Shown: in pieces, positions 16,962 to 25,263 of the stretch | Layout: each line of letters begins with the position of its first letter | Numbering within the stretch: position 1 is the stretch's first letter | Source: DAMCZI01 sp032095175 | GTDB lineage: Bacteria > Bacillota > Clostridia > Clostridiales > Caloramatoraceae | Length of the DNA: 41,508 nt | Direction of reading: 5' to 3' | Assembly: GCA_032095175.1 (NCBI GenBank) | Contig: DAMCZI010000040.1 | Coordinates: forward strand, 1-41,508 | Position numbers and translations under genes: made by a program | The notes under the pieces: generated by a model | Told to the model about the DNA's origin: nothing | Seen by the model: the letters and a program-made list of their open reading frames with translations, nothing else | The model's database searches: none

Positions 16962-18683
16962 TTATTTGTAGTTCTTTTTTTGATTTATTAGATAATTAAA
17001 CTCTTTGTCAAGGCTTGCATATTCAGGATCATTTGGTGTTAATCTACTTATTTCTCCTATTATATAAGCAATTCTGTTTTCAATTAACATTTTTTCTGCT
17101 GCACTGGATTTTGTGTTATCTTTAGTTGTTTTTGAAGTTTGAGAAATCATATCTTGATATTCTTTAAAGCCAAACTCGTGGCTTTTTATACTACAGCCAT
17201 CAAATACCAGAAGCCTATTGCATATTTTTTCTAGCATATATCTGTCGTGGGATACGAGGAGAATTGTTCCTTTGTAGTCACAAAGTGCATCCTCAAGCTC
17301 CTCACGGCTGTGCAAATCCAGATGATTTGTTGGTTCATCAAGTATAAGACAATTATTTTCATTTAGTATGAGATTCGCAAGCTTTACTCTTCTTCTTTCA
17401 CCAAGACTTAAAAATGAAACAGCTTTTTTCATCATAGCCTCAGTAAAACCCATATTGGAAAGAAGGTTCTGTGCCTTTGTTCTTTTTTCTCCTTCAAGTG
17501 CAGCTAGAATTTCAAGTGCTGAAGAATCACAATTTAAATCATCTATATTCTGATTTAGATATGCTGCCTTCATGGATGGACTAACCCACAGCCTTCCATT
17601 ATCAACGGATTCTTCTCCTAATATAATTTTGATTAAGGTTGTTTTTCCACATCCATTTGGACCAATTATGCCTATCCTATCTCCTCTTTGAATATAAAAG
17701 GAACTGTTTTTGAATAGTGCTTTATCCTTATAGCTTTTGTATATTCCAGCTGCTTCTAATATATTTCTACCAAGCTTTTTGGCATTGCTAAATTCAAAGG
17801 AGATTTTCTGCTCTTCCTTTGGCTTTTTAGTACCTTCTTCAATTAATTTTTGGAGTCTATTAACTCTCGACTTTATTTGCTTATCCATTCTCTTTGCTTT
17901 TCCACGGTAAAACTCTTTGCCACCAAATTTTACACCATTTTTAATGGCAGTTTCCCTTGCTTGGTTATGGGCTTTGTATGACCAGTTTTTAAGATTATCA
18001 ATCTGGTTTTCAATTGTTTCTTTGTACTGTTTTTCAATTAAATACTGGTGAAGCTGACTTTCATAAATTCTTTTTTTCTCATCTCTGTAGAATGAGTAGT
18101 TGCCGGGATAATCAAAGGTACATCCGTCTTCAATTTCAACAATATGGTTAACAGCCCTGTCTAGGAAATATCGGTCATGGGATATTATAAGAACAGTTCC
18201 CTGAAAATTATTGAGTTCTGAAACGAGCCATTCAATTCCTTGAAAATCCATATGGTTTGTTGGCTCATCAAGTATCAGCATATCTGTATGTTCTGCCCAA
18301 AGCTTTGCAAGAGCAAGCTTTGTCCTTTCTCCGCCGCTTAACCCTGTAAACCTTTCCTTATCCCATCCATAAACCTTCTTAAGTCCCAAACGGCTTGTTG
18401 TTTCAAGAAAGCTCTCACTCACTTCAGATTTTTTTAACATATTCATCCTATATGCTCCGGATTGAAGAAGGTACCCTATTTTTAATCCAGTCTGATTTAA
18501 TTTAATAGTGCCAGAATCCTTTTCAATACAACCAAATATTATGTTTGCAAGGGTTGTTTTTCCTGCTCCATTGCTTCCTACAAGACCTATTCTTTCTTTG
18601 GACTGTATATCCAGATTTACGTTTTTTAAAACATTTAAATCACCATATGATTTAGTTATGTTATGATAGCTTAATAACATCAT
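16962..18683 (-). CDS. ABC-F family ATPase, probable ribosomal protection protein
   Basis: About 573 residues with two ATPase domains and no membrane segments. NBD1 has Walker A GSNGAGKTT, signature LSGGE and LDEPTNHMD; NBD2 has GPNGCGKTT, LSLGE and LDEPTNHLD. The long charged inter-domain linker contains GGKEFYRGKAKRMDKQIKSR, as in antibiotic-resistance ABC-F proteins of the Lsa/Vga/CplR type, which displace antibiotics from the ribosomal peptidyl transferase centre. The GTG at 18692 overlaps the GAGGTG ribosome binding site, so I start at ATG 18683; ATG 18680 is the alternative. A terminator-like hairpin about 150 bases upstream suggests attenuation. The drug specificity cannot be read. Confidence 0.85.
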   Translation of the reverse strand: MMLLSYHNITKSYGDLNVLKNVNLDIQSKERIGLVGSNGAGKTTLANIIFGCIEKDSGTIKLNQTGLKIGYLLQSGAYRMNMLKKSEVSESFLETTSRLGLKKVYGWDKERFTGLSGGERTKLALAKLWAEHTDMLILDEPTNHMDFQGIEWLVSELNNFQGTVLIISHDRYFLDRAVNHIVEIEDGCTFDYPGNYSFYRDEKKRIYESQLHQYLIEKQYKETIENQIDNLKNWSYKAHNQARETAIKNGVKFGGKEFYRGKAKRMDKQIKSRVNRLQKLIEEGTKKPKEEQKISFEFSNAKKLGRNILEAAGIYKSYKDKALFKNSSFYIQRGDRIGIIGPNGCGKTTLIKIILGEESVDNGRLWVSPSMKAAYLNQNIDDLNCDSSALEILAALEGEKRTKAQNLLSNMGFTEAMMKKAVSFLSLGERRRVKLANLILNENNCLILDEPTNHLDLHSREELEDALCDYKGTILLVSHDRYMLEKICNRLLVFDGCSIKSHEFGFKEYQDMISQTSKTTKDNTKSSAAEKMLIENRIAYIIGEISRLTPNDPEYASLDKEFNYLINQKKNYK

Positions 18684-18828
18684 ATATATCACCTCAATTA
18701 TTTTATTTATATCGTGAAGATCCTATTGCAGTTCATCTCTATAAGATCCTTAGGAAGTCAATTTAGACTGCCCTTTTATGAATATAGGTGGAGGAATTTT
18801 AAAGCGGTCCTTACAGCTTGTTTTTTAC

Positions 18829-18869
18829 ATAAAAAGGCTGTAAATGAACACAAATCCATTTACAGCCTT
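18829..18869 (-). terminator. Attenuator-like terminator in the ABC-F leader
   Basis: On the minus strand AAGGCTGTAAATG and its exact complement form a 13-bp stem with a 10-base loop, followed by TTTTT. It stands about 150 bases before the ABC-F start, inside the untranslated leader. Just after it comes CAAGCTGTAAGG, a near copy of the 5' arm that could pair with the 3' arm as an alternative fold. Similar leader terminators control vmlR-type genes. Confidence 0.65.
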
Positions 18870-19013
18870 GTACACGATAATATTGAGTTTATAGCTATAT
18901 ATACTGTATTAAAACCCTTACATTCTATCTTTAAAGCAGTCTGCCTATTTGGCTTGACATTAGGATGCTTATGAAGAATGAAGTATTAAAATATATAAAC
19001 AAGCTATAAACAA

Positions 19014-19047
19014 CAAAAAAGCCGTGGTAACCCACGGCGTCTTTTCA
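19014..19047. terminator. Bidirectional hairpin terminator
   Basis: GCCGTGG and CCACGGC form a 7-bp GC-rich stem with a 4-base loop. Six As precede it and GTCTTTT follows on the plus strand, so on the minus strand it is followed by TTTTTT. Confidence 0.75.
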
Positions 19048-19358
19048 ATATAAAACCCACAAAATTATTATATTTCAATTTTCAAAGCAACTATAAATAG
19101 CTGGTTAAATCCCAGGGCGTTTGAAAGAAGAAATACAATAAAACTTGTTAGTCGTATATATATTTAAAGCTGACTATGTGTTACTAACTAGAAAATCATA
19201 AAAGAATACACTACTCCCTTAAAAAATAGGGATTTCCTTTATGAACAATTATTAAGTTAATTGTTATCTAGTTAGAATAATATTCATCAAGCTTTACCTC
19301 TCATTCCTTAATTTCCATATAATACTATCAATAATTTCATAGAAAGTCAAGTGAGATA

Positions 19359-20696
19359 TCATAAGCCTTTGGGATTCTTTAGAAATTTACTATACCATAA
19401 AGCACTATCCTTTAATATTCTTTCTTGTGTTTTAAAATCAACATAAACTAAACCAAATCGCTTGGAGTAGCCATATGTCCATTCAAAATTATCAAGAAGA
19501 GACCATAGGTAGTAGCCCTTTAAATTTACTCCAGATTTGATTGCTTTTTCTGCAGAAGAGAAATGTTTTTTTATATATTCTATTCTATCATTATCATGAA
19601 CTTTATTATCTTCAATTTTATCCTTAAAGGCTGCACCATTTTCAGTTATATATATAGGGATGGAGGTGTATTCCTTAAGCTCCATAAGCAGCTTATAAAG
19701 TCCTTCGGGGTATATCTCCCAATTCATATCGGTAATATGTTTTTCGTTTATAATATTTTTAATATCCGGGTTATTAAATAGCTTCCAGCTCTTAACAACC
19801 TGCCTGGTGTAATAGTTAAGTCCTATAAAATCCATTGGGGTCTTTGTTATTTCAAACTCCCTTTTTGAAAGTCCCTTTGTTAATCCGAAAAGGCTTAAAA
19901 AGACTGATATAGCTCTGGGGTATTTTCCTCTAAACAAAACATCAAGAAAAAACTTGTTTCCAAGACCATCAAGCATTGATACAGCCATTTTAGCTCCCTT
20001 AGAATCAGGATCAGGCTCATAATATATTTCATTTAAAGCTATTCCTATTTTGCCCTTGAGGCTGCGTTTTTTATATCTTCTAACAGCAAGACCATGTGCA
20101 ATAAGAAGGTTTTCTCCAGCATTTAATGCTTTTTTCATATTTATTTCACCAGGGGCATGGGTTCCTGCCATATAACCTCCAGCGACTATGGATGATGGCT
20201 CATTTATTGTTATCCAAAAGGGAACTCTATCTCCTAGAACCTTAAACATAGTATCAGCATAGGCTTCAAAAAAGCTGCATATTTCCCTGTTTGCCCATCC
20301 TCCCATTTCTTGAAGCTTTTGAGGCAAATCCCAGTGATAAAGGGTTACCATGGGTGTGATTCCGTTTCGTATTAATTCATCTACAAGCTCACAATAAAAC
20401 TTTATACCACTTTCATTTATTTTTCCAAAGCCATCAGGATAAATCCTAGTCCAGGATATAGAGAAACGATAATTTTTAATACCTAAATCATGCATTAATT
20501 TAATATCTTCTTTATACCTGTGATAATGGTCACAGGCAGTGTCACCTGCATCTCCATTTGTTATTTTTTGAGGAACTTTACAGAATTTATCCCATATACT
20601 TAATCCCTTCCCATCCTCATTATACGCACCTTCAATCTGATATGCCGAGGTTGCTACTCCAAATCTAAAATCCTCTGGGAAATAGAACTTATCCAT
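19359..20696 (-). CDS. GH1 family beta-glucosidase
   Basis: A 445-residue cytosolic glycoside hydrolase of family 1. The acid/base glutamate is in TINEP (about Glu166), the nucleophile is in YITENG (about Glu352), and the N-terminal FGVATSAYQIEGA and HYHRYKEDI segments are typical. It hydrolyses beta-linked glucosides or short oligosaccharides. No PTS or sugar transporter genes lie nearby, which weakly favours a plain beta-glucosidase over a 6-phospho enzyme. I use ATG 20696 because TTGGAGA lies 6-7 bases upstream; the TTG at 20708 is part of that site. Confidence 0.92.
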   Translation of the reverse strand: MDKFYFPEDFRFGVATSAYQIEGAYNEDGKGLSIWDKFCKVPQKITNGDAGDTACDHYHRYKEDIKLMHDLGIKNYRFSISWTRIYPDGFGKINESGIKFYCELVDELIRNGITPMVTLYHWDLPQKLQEMGGWANREICSFFEAYADTMFKVLGDRVPFWITINEPSSIVAGGYMAGTHAPGEINMKKALNAGENLLIAHGLAVRRYKKRSLKGKIGIALNEIYYEPDPDSKGAKMAVSMLDGLGNKFFLDVLFRGKYPRAISVFLSLFGLTKGLSKREFEITKTPMDFIGLNYYTRQVVKSWKLFNNPDIKNIINEKHITDMNWEIYPEGLYKLLMELKEYTSIPIYITENGAAFKDKIEDNKVHDNDRIEYIKKHFSSAEKAIKSGVNLKGYYLWSLLDNFEWTYGYSKRFGLVYVDFKTQERILKDSALWYSKFLKNPKGL

Positions 20697-20780
20697 GCCA
20701 TTCTCCAAATAGTGGTTCGTAATTATTATATGTGGAATAGCAAAGAATGTTATGGGTTTTATAAAATAGATTTTATATGT

Positions 20781-20808
20781 GTAACTTTTTTAAATTTATT
20801 GGTACTAT
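20781..20808 (+). promoter_or_regulatory. Possible ECF-type promoter for the sigma operon
   Basis: GTAACTTTTT resembles an ECF -35 element, with GTACTAT about 17 bases downstream as a possible -10. ECF operons are often autoregulated. Low confidence, as the consensus for this sigma factor is unknown. Confidence 0.25.
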
Positions 20809-20859
20809 ATACATGAATGTAAAAATGAACCAGAGTTATATATTTAAAGGAGCTTTTAA

Positions 20860-21360
20860 ATGGATGATATTGAAAAGTTATATCTTCTCTACAGAAAAAT
20901 GATTTTTAAATATTTATATGGTTTAATAGGGAATTATCATATTGCAGAGGAGTTAACCCAGGAAACCTTTTTTAATGTACTAAAATCACTATACAAATTT
21001 AGGGAGGAATCTGGAGTAACTACATGGATTTATAGTATTGCAAGGAATGTATATTTTAAATGGATAAGAAAAAACAAACTGAGTTATATGGATATTGATA
21101 ATATAGAAGAACTGTCTGCCGGCATTGATGAGATAAATGATTTATTTGAGAAAAGTGAGAGAAATAAAAAAATCAATTATGTTCTCTCTAAATTACCTAA
21201 TAAATATAGGGAGATTATCATACTAAGGGACTGGCAGGGTCTGCACTATGAAGAGATTGCAGCCATAACAAGTCATTCAGTTTCATGGGTTAAGGTAAAC
21301 ATATATAGAGCAAGGAAGGTTTTTAGAGAAGAATATAGTAGATTGGAGGGAAATGAATGA
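20860..21360 (+). CDS. ECF-type RNA polymerase sigma factor
   Basis: The 166-residue protein has region 2 (AEELTQETFFNVLKSLYKFREESGVTTWIYSIARNV, near residues 28-65) and region 4 (YREIIILRDWQGLHYEEIAAITSHSVSWVKVNIYRARKVF, near 112-155) and no region 3, as expected for ECF sigma factors. It overlaps the start of the anti-sigma gene by 4 bases (ATGA), so the two are co-translated and probably regulate each other's activity. The ATG is preceded by AAAGGAGC. The inducing signal is unknown. Confidence 0.93.
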   Translation: MDDIEKLYLLYRKMIFKYLYGLIGNYHIAEELTQETFFNVLKSLYKFREESGVTTWIYSIARNVYFKWIRKNKLSYMDIDNIEELSAGIDEINDLFEKSERNKKINYVLSKLPNKYREIIILRDWQGLHYEEIAAITSHSVSWVKVNIYRARKVFREEYSRLEGNE

Positions 21361-22955
21361 AAAATGATATATGCCAATTGATAAAGGAAGTACTGCCTTT
21401 GTATTTGGAAAATGATGTTTCAGAGGAAACAAAAAATATTATAGATGAACATTTAAAAAATTGCTCTAAATGCGGGAAGCTTGTATCAGAATACAGTAAT
21501 GATAAGCTTTATGGCCTTGAAGAGGTAGATGAAATGATAGAAGGAGCTGACAGCTTTAAAAGAATAGCGAAAAGATTTAAAAGGTTTATGTTAGGTATAT
21601 TGATTGTTATGTTTATAGTAATCCTTTCTATAGGAACGACAGGATATTATGTTGGTAGATCAAGTCATATGGATGTATTAAATGTTAAGACAGAGGATGA
21701 TATAATAAATTACTATTATGAAAGAATACCAGGACTAAGACGTGCTCAAAGAGAGGGAAATCTTCAAAACATATGTAGAAGCGCAGAACTCCCAGAGGGC
21801 GTGGGAGAAATATATTATGACAAGATATGGTATACAAGGGGAAACATTTATTTATTTTACCATGTTGATTTATTCAAGCCTGTTGAGAATATGGATATGT
21901 TTTTTGTTAATGGGTTTATCCACTGGAATGATGGTAATATAACCTCGGATACAGCTGGTAGTGGAGGAACTGCAGGACTTAAGTGGATCAAGTTTGATAA
22001 AAAATATTATAGGGTAGTGTCATATCCAAACCGCAGTGAAATGATAAAAACAAATAACGAGGAGGTTAAAGAAAAGCTCAAAATGAAATTTGAAATGGAT
22101 TATTCAGCTGGTATAAATGGTGGTCATAATTTAAAACTCCCTGAAGTGGAATTCTCTGTTTTGTATGATCCCTTAAAGGATGAAACATATGAAATCGCTG
22201 TAAACAAAAAAGTGAAGATAAGAGAGGGTAGTGAAATACTGTTTGAAAATATGGTTTTTGAACCTCAAAGGAGCATTATTAAATTAAAATATTTTGATGA
22301 TGGTGGGAACAATTTATATTATTTAAAAGGAACATTAATAACAGACACAGGAGAAAAGAAGAGCCTTGATTTGAGTTTCACAAAATCAGAGAAGGACTCT
22401 AAGGAATATATAGCAGAATTTTATGCTATGGATAACATACCTAAAAGTGTGGAAATAAAAATTGATGAACTACAGCTTGTAACAACCCAGAGCTTGAAAT
22501 TTGAAATAGATGCAAAGCAATTTCATGGCAAACTTAAAGGACAGGGACAAAGCAAAGAGATTAATAAAAAAATAGGCAGGATAGGAGAATCTGATATATA
22601 TCTAGATAAATTATTCTGGGATGATAGAGGGGTAGATTTTATAATCTTTATAGATAAAAAGAGTTCCGATGTGAACACATGTTTAAATTCCTGGGCAAGC
22701 GAGGAAGATTATAAAAAACGTCTTCTTGAGGATAAAGATTATGAAAGGTACCAGGAGGTTCTGAATCGAAGAATGCCTATGCTCACTAAGTTTACCAATG
22801 AAAAAGGAGAGACTGCTCAAATGAATGATTATGGACAGGGTGGAAGTGGCCCAGGTCCCCGAATAGAGCGCTTTATAGGTAAGGAATTCGTTGAAAAGTC
22901 AGATATGGTGTATGTTGAAATTTTTAATCTTGTAGAGACTGTTTATTGTAAATAG
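21357..22955 (+). CDS. Transmembrane zinc-finger anti-sigma factor
   Basis: The 532-residue protein has an N-terminal zinc-finger anti-sigma domain (LIKEVLPLYLENDVSEET, then H32-x3-C36-x2-C39), a single membrane helix at about 73-95 (FMLGILIVMFIVILSIG), and a large extracytoplasmic domain of more than 400 residues that would face the outside. Such proteins hold the partner sigma factor until a cell-envelope signal releases it. The ectodomain is much longer than in simple RsiW-type factors and shows no catalytic motif I recognise; it ends with a glycine-rich GQGGSGPGPR stretch followed by a last beta-like segment. The operon ends before the strong promoter at 23026. Confidence 0.85.
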   Translation: MKNDICQLIKEVLPLYLENDVSEETKNIIDEHLKNCSKCGKLVSEYSNDKLYGLEEVDEMIEGADSFKRIAKRFKRFMLGILIVMFIVILSIGTTGYYVGRSSHMDVLNVKTEDDIINYYYERIPGLRRAQREGNLQNICRSAELPEGVGEIYYDKIWYTRGNIYLFYHVDLFKPVENMDMFFVNGFIHWNDGNITSDTAGSGGTAGLKWIKFDKKYYRVVSYPNRSEMIKTNNEEVKEKLKMKFEMDYSAGINGGHNLKLPEVEFSVLYDPLKDETYEIAVNKKVKIREGSEILFENMVFEPQRSIIKLKYFDDGGNNLYYLKGTLITDTGEKKSLDLSFTKSEKDSKEYIAEFYAMDNIPKSVEIKIDELQLVTTQSLKFEIDAKQFHGKLKGQGQSKEINKKIGRIGESDIYLDKLFWDDRGVDFIIFIDKKSSDVNTCLNSWASEEDYKKRLLEDKDYERYQEVLNRRMPMLTKFTNEKGETAQMNDYGQGGSGPGPRIERFIGKEFVEKSDMVYVEIFNLVETVYCK

Positions 22956-23025
22956 GGATAGAACAACTTCAACAAAAAAATAGTTTTATGCAACATTGAA
23001 ATTTGAATATTAGGGTTTTGTGTTC

Positions 23026-23054
23026 TTGACACAAATTAATATCTAACATATACT
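23026..23054 (+). promoter_or_regulatory. Strong sigma-A promoter of the abcF-MFS operon
   Basis: Perfect TTGACA (23026-23031), a 17-base spacer, and TATACT (23049-23054). Transcription would begin near 23061, giving a leader of about 400 bases before abcF. Confidence 0.85.
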
Positions 23055-23093
23055 AATATTAGAAAAATTCTGAATTGGAAAAGGAGAACTGAA

Positions 23094-23117
23094 ATGAGCA
23101 ATATTGTTCTTGCATAA
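23094..23117 (+). CDS. Leader peptide MSNIVLA
   Basis: A seven-codon ORF follows an excellent AAGGAG ribosome binding site by 7 bases and lies about 33 bases after the predicted transcription start. It precedes several hairpins and an intrinsic terminator upstream of an ABC-F resistance gene. This is the arrangement of ribosome-stalling leader peptides that control macrolide/lincosamide-type resistance genes (ermC, msrD, vmlR). The peptide sequence itself is not one I recognise. Confidence 0.65.
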   Translation: MSNIVLA

Positions 23118-23132
23118 CCTTATTAATTTAAT

Positions 23133-23290
23133 AAAAGTGGCAGATGACCTGTATTTATAGGTCTTTTGGTGTATGCCATTTTAAGGTTTGTTAGGGCAAT
23201 ATTCATCGAGTTCTTTATTCCATACAGGCTGTATTGTATAGTGCAGTACCTTTGTACTGCTGTATAATTTAGCGTACATTTTTGTGCGTA
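23133..23290 (+). promoter_or_regulatory. Structured leader RNA of the abcF operon
   Basis: Three hairpins follow the leader ORF. One (23133-23183) pairs AAAAGTGGCA with TGCCATTTT and contains an inner GACCT/AGGTC stem followed by TTTT. The second (23237-23266) has a GCAGTAC/GTACTGC core. The third (23272-23290) is small, CGTACA/TGTGCG. GCAGTA at 23243-23248 could instead pair with TACTGC at 23310-23315, which would disrupt the terminator. Confidence 0.6.
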
Positions 23291-23310
23291 ATAGCTTTTG
23301 GTAGAGATTT

Positions 23311-23347
23311 ACTGCGAATGGATTGTTGTTCATTTGCAGTTTTTTAT
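23311..23347 (+). terminator. Leader attenuator upstream of abcF
   Basis: ACTGCGAATG (23311-23320) pairs over 10 bp (one G-U) with CATTTGCAGT (23331-23340), followed by TTTTTATTTTTT. It is a textbook intrinsic terminator placed about 112 bases before the abcF start, so transcription of the operon should need read-through. Confidence 0.8.
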
Positions 23348-23376
23348 TTTTTGAATATATACGGAGGTACGAAAAA

Positions 23377-23391
23377 ATGGGCAATAAGTAG
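23377..23391 (+). CDS. Four-codon mini-ORF MGNK
   Basis: ATG GGC AAT AAG TAG follows a strong CGGAGGT site (23362-23368) by 8 bases, just beyond the attenuator. Its stop codon lies 4 bases before a segment that takes part in the RNA switch at 23396-23448. It is too short to be a protein gene and is best seen as a regulatory translation site. Confidence 0.5.
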   Translation: MGNK

Positions 23392-23395
23392 TTTG

Positions 23396-23448
23396 GGCAG
23401 AAAAGGGTATGTACTCTTTGTCTGCCAGAGGATTATTAAGACAAAGAG
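23396..23448 (+). promoter_or_regulatory. Mutually exclusive helices at the abcF ribosome binding site
   Basis: Segment B, CTCTTTGTC (23414-23422), can pair perfectly over 9 bp with segment C, GACAAAGAG (23440-23448), whose last bases belong to the AGGAG site of abcF. Segment A, GGCAGA (23396-23401, extendable by AA), can instead pair with TCTGCC (23421-23426) and with the Ts of B, preventing B-C pairing. A ribosome on the MGNK mini-ORF would cover A. Confidence 0.55.
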
Positions 23449-23458
23449 GAGTGGTAAT

Positions 23459-25216
23459 ATGTCTATAATATTTAAGGAAATATCAAAGATTTATAACGGA
23501 AAGAAGATTTTTGAGAATATATCAGGAAGGATAAGTGATGGGGAAAAGTTAGGGATTATTGGAATTAATGGAATAGGAAAGACAACTCTTATAAGAATAC
23601 TGCTGGGTGTTGAGGAAAGAGACTTTGGTGAGGTTTCATATACACCTCAAAATATTAGGTTTGGATATTTAAATCAGTATACAGCCTTTGATGAGGATGT
23701 AACTGTGTATGAGGAGCTTTATAAATCAGGTTTAACCTCAATGGATTCCTCCTTTAATACAGATAGCTATAAGAACAGGCTTAAAAAGGCTCTTTTAGAA
23801 ATTGGCTTTAGTGAGAAGGATTTTGCTCAGCCTACTTCTAGGTTAAGTGGGGGAGAAAAGACAAGGCTTTCTATATGCAAGATACTTATGGAGGAGCCTG
23901 ATGTACTTGTTTTAGATGAACCAACAAATCATCTTGATATGGAGAGCATAAAGTGGCTTGAGGAATTTTTAAGGGATATCAAAAAGACAGTCATAATAAT
24001 ATCCCATGACAGACAGTTTTTAGATAACGCTGTTGAAAAGATTTTGGAGATGAAATATGACTGCATAAATGAGTATAAGGGTAATTACAGTGAGTATAAA
24101 ATCCAAAAAGAGAATGAGGTGAGGAATCAGGAGAGGGAGTATGAAAAGCAGCAAAGGGATATAAAACACTTAAAAGAGGTAATATGTGATAGAAAGACAT
24201 GGTTTGAGAGGGCGCACAAGGCAGCAGGTCAAAATGACTTTTTAAGGGCAAAGGCCAAAAAGCAGATTAAGGTTATGAGGGCAAAGCAGAGACAGCTTGA
24301 AAGGCTTGAGGAAAATAAAATAAAAAAACCTGAAAAGGATATGGCTGCAGCCTTTGAATATATGGGTAAAACAGCAGAGGGGAAAAAACTTCCGGAATAT
24401 CTAATACAGGCAAGTAATTTGTACAAAGCCTTTGGGAAAAAGACCATTTTTGAAAATACTTCCTTTGATATAAAGAGGGGAGAAAGAATAGCCCTTATAG
24501 GTAAAAATGGCTCTGGGAAATCAACCCTTATAAAAATGATAGTTGGAGATGAAGGTATTGATAATGGTTATATAAATACAAACCCTTCATTGAAGATAGC
24601 CTATTTCTCCCAGGAACTTGAAAACCTTGACTTTAGCAGCACTATACTTGATGACATACTAAAGGAAAAGGTTCCTGTAAACTCTGCAAGGCTTGTATTA
24701 GGATGCCTGCTCTTCAAGGGAGAAGATGTATATAAAAAGATTGAGGTTTTGAGCATGGGTGAAAAATGCAGAGTTGCTTTTGCAAAGCTCATTCTTTCTG
24801 GAGCAGATATGCTTATACTTGATGAACCTACGAACTATATGGATATAGTTTCAAGGGAGAAGATTGAGGAGGTACTAGAGGATTACAATGGTGCATTGTT
24901 ATTTGTATCCCATGACAGGTATTTTGTAAAAAGGGCTTCAAACAGGATATTTGAAATAGAGGATAGAAAAATAAAGATATATGAAGGTAACTATGAGTAC
25001 TACCTATCAAAAAAGCTTGATGATGAGAAGAAGGAAAGAGTGGGAATTGATTATACAAGCATAAAGAATGAGATAAGAAGGCTTGAGTGTGAAATAGCCT
25101 TTATGTCTGGAAGGTTTGCTGATCCAAGGCTTGGAGCGGAAGAAAAGACTGAACTTGATAGGAAGTTTATAGAGACTTCAAGGAAAATAAGAGAATATAG
25201 GGAAATGGTGAAGTAA
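23459..25216 (+). CDS. ABC-F family ATPase, probable antibiotic ribosomal protection protein
   Basis: A 585-residue soluble protein with two ATPase domains. NBD1 has GINGIGKTT, LSGGEKTRL and LDEPTNHLD; NBD2 has GKNGSGKST, LSMGEKCRV and LDEPTNYMD. The linker reads WFERAHKAAGQNDFLRAKAKKQ, a pattern of Vga/VmlR-like resistance ABC-F proteins rather than housekeeping EttA. I start at ATG 23459 (MSIIFKEISKIYNG), with AGGAG 7 bases upstream; the long upstream extension of the frame lies inside the leader. An MFS efflux gene follows after 47 bases, giving a resistance-type operon controlled by the elaborate leader. Substrate drug not determined. Confidence 0.87.
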   Translation: MSIIFKEISKIYNGKKIFENISGRISDGEKLGIIGINGIGKTTLIRILLGVEERDFGEVSYTPQNIRFGYLNQYTAFDEDVTVYEELYKSGLTSMDSSFNTDSYKNRLKKALLEIGFSEKDFAQPTSRLSGGEKTRLSICKILMEEPDVLVLDEPTNHLDMESIKWLEEFLRDIKKTVIIISHDRQFLDNAVEKILEMKYDCINEYKGNYSEYKIQKENEVRNQEREYEKQQRDIKHLKEVICDRKTWFERAHKAAGQNDFLRAKAKKQIKVMRAKQRQLERLEENKIKKPEKDMAAAFEYMGKTAEGKKLPEYLIQASNLYKAFGKKTIFENTSFDIKRGERIALIGKNGSGKSTLIKMIVGDEGIDNGYINTNPSLKIAYFSQELENLDFSSTILDDILKEKVPVNSARLVLGCLLFKGEDVYKKIEVLSMGEKCRVAFAKLILSGADMLILDEPTNYMDIVSREKIEEVLEDYNGALLFVSHDRYFVKRASNRIFEIEDRKIKIYEGNYEYYLSKKLDDEKKERVGIDYTSIKNEIRRLECEIAFMSGRFADPRLGAEEKTELDRKFIETSRKIREYREMVK

Positions 25217-25219
25217 AAT

Positions 25220-25241
25220 GAATACTCTCTATAGAGTATTT
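25220..25241 (+). other. Intercistronic hairpin abcF-MFS
   Basis: AATACTCT and AGAGTATT form an 8-bp perfect stem with a 4-base loop between the two genes. No T-tract follows; it may tune processing or stability of the mRNA. Confidence 0.4.
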
Positions 25242-25263
25242 GGCTTAGATTTGGGGTGATAAC

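Larger units (their letters stand above)
18684..19358. other. Long upstream region of the ABC-F gene
   Basis: These 675 bases lie between the beta-glucosidase gene and the ABC-F gene, both on the minus strand. They hold the attenuator-like hairpin (18829-18869) and a second terminator (19014-19047). The latter probably ends the beta-glucosidase transcript some 310 bases after its stop. AGGATCTT occurs twice on the minus strand (18743-18750 and near 18719-18726). No convincing promoter and no leader ORF with a ribosome binding site were found for the ABC-F gene. From 19048 to 19358 I see nothing recognisable. Confidence 0.5.

Noticed and set aside
18930..18959. Nine-codon minus-strand frame (MSSQIGRLL) as ABC-F leader peptide
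   Set aside because: The position would suit a leader peptide, but no ribosome binding site precedes it.
18714..18974. 86-codon plus-strand frame in the ABC-F upstream region
   Set aside because: It runs through the perfect attenuator hairpin and has no ribosome binding site.
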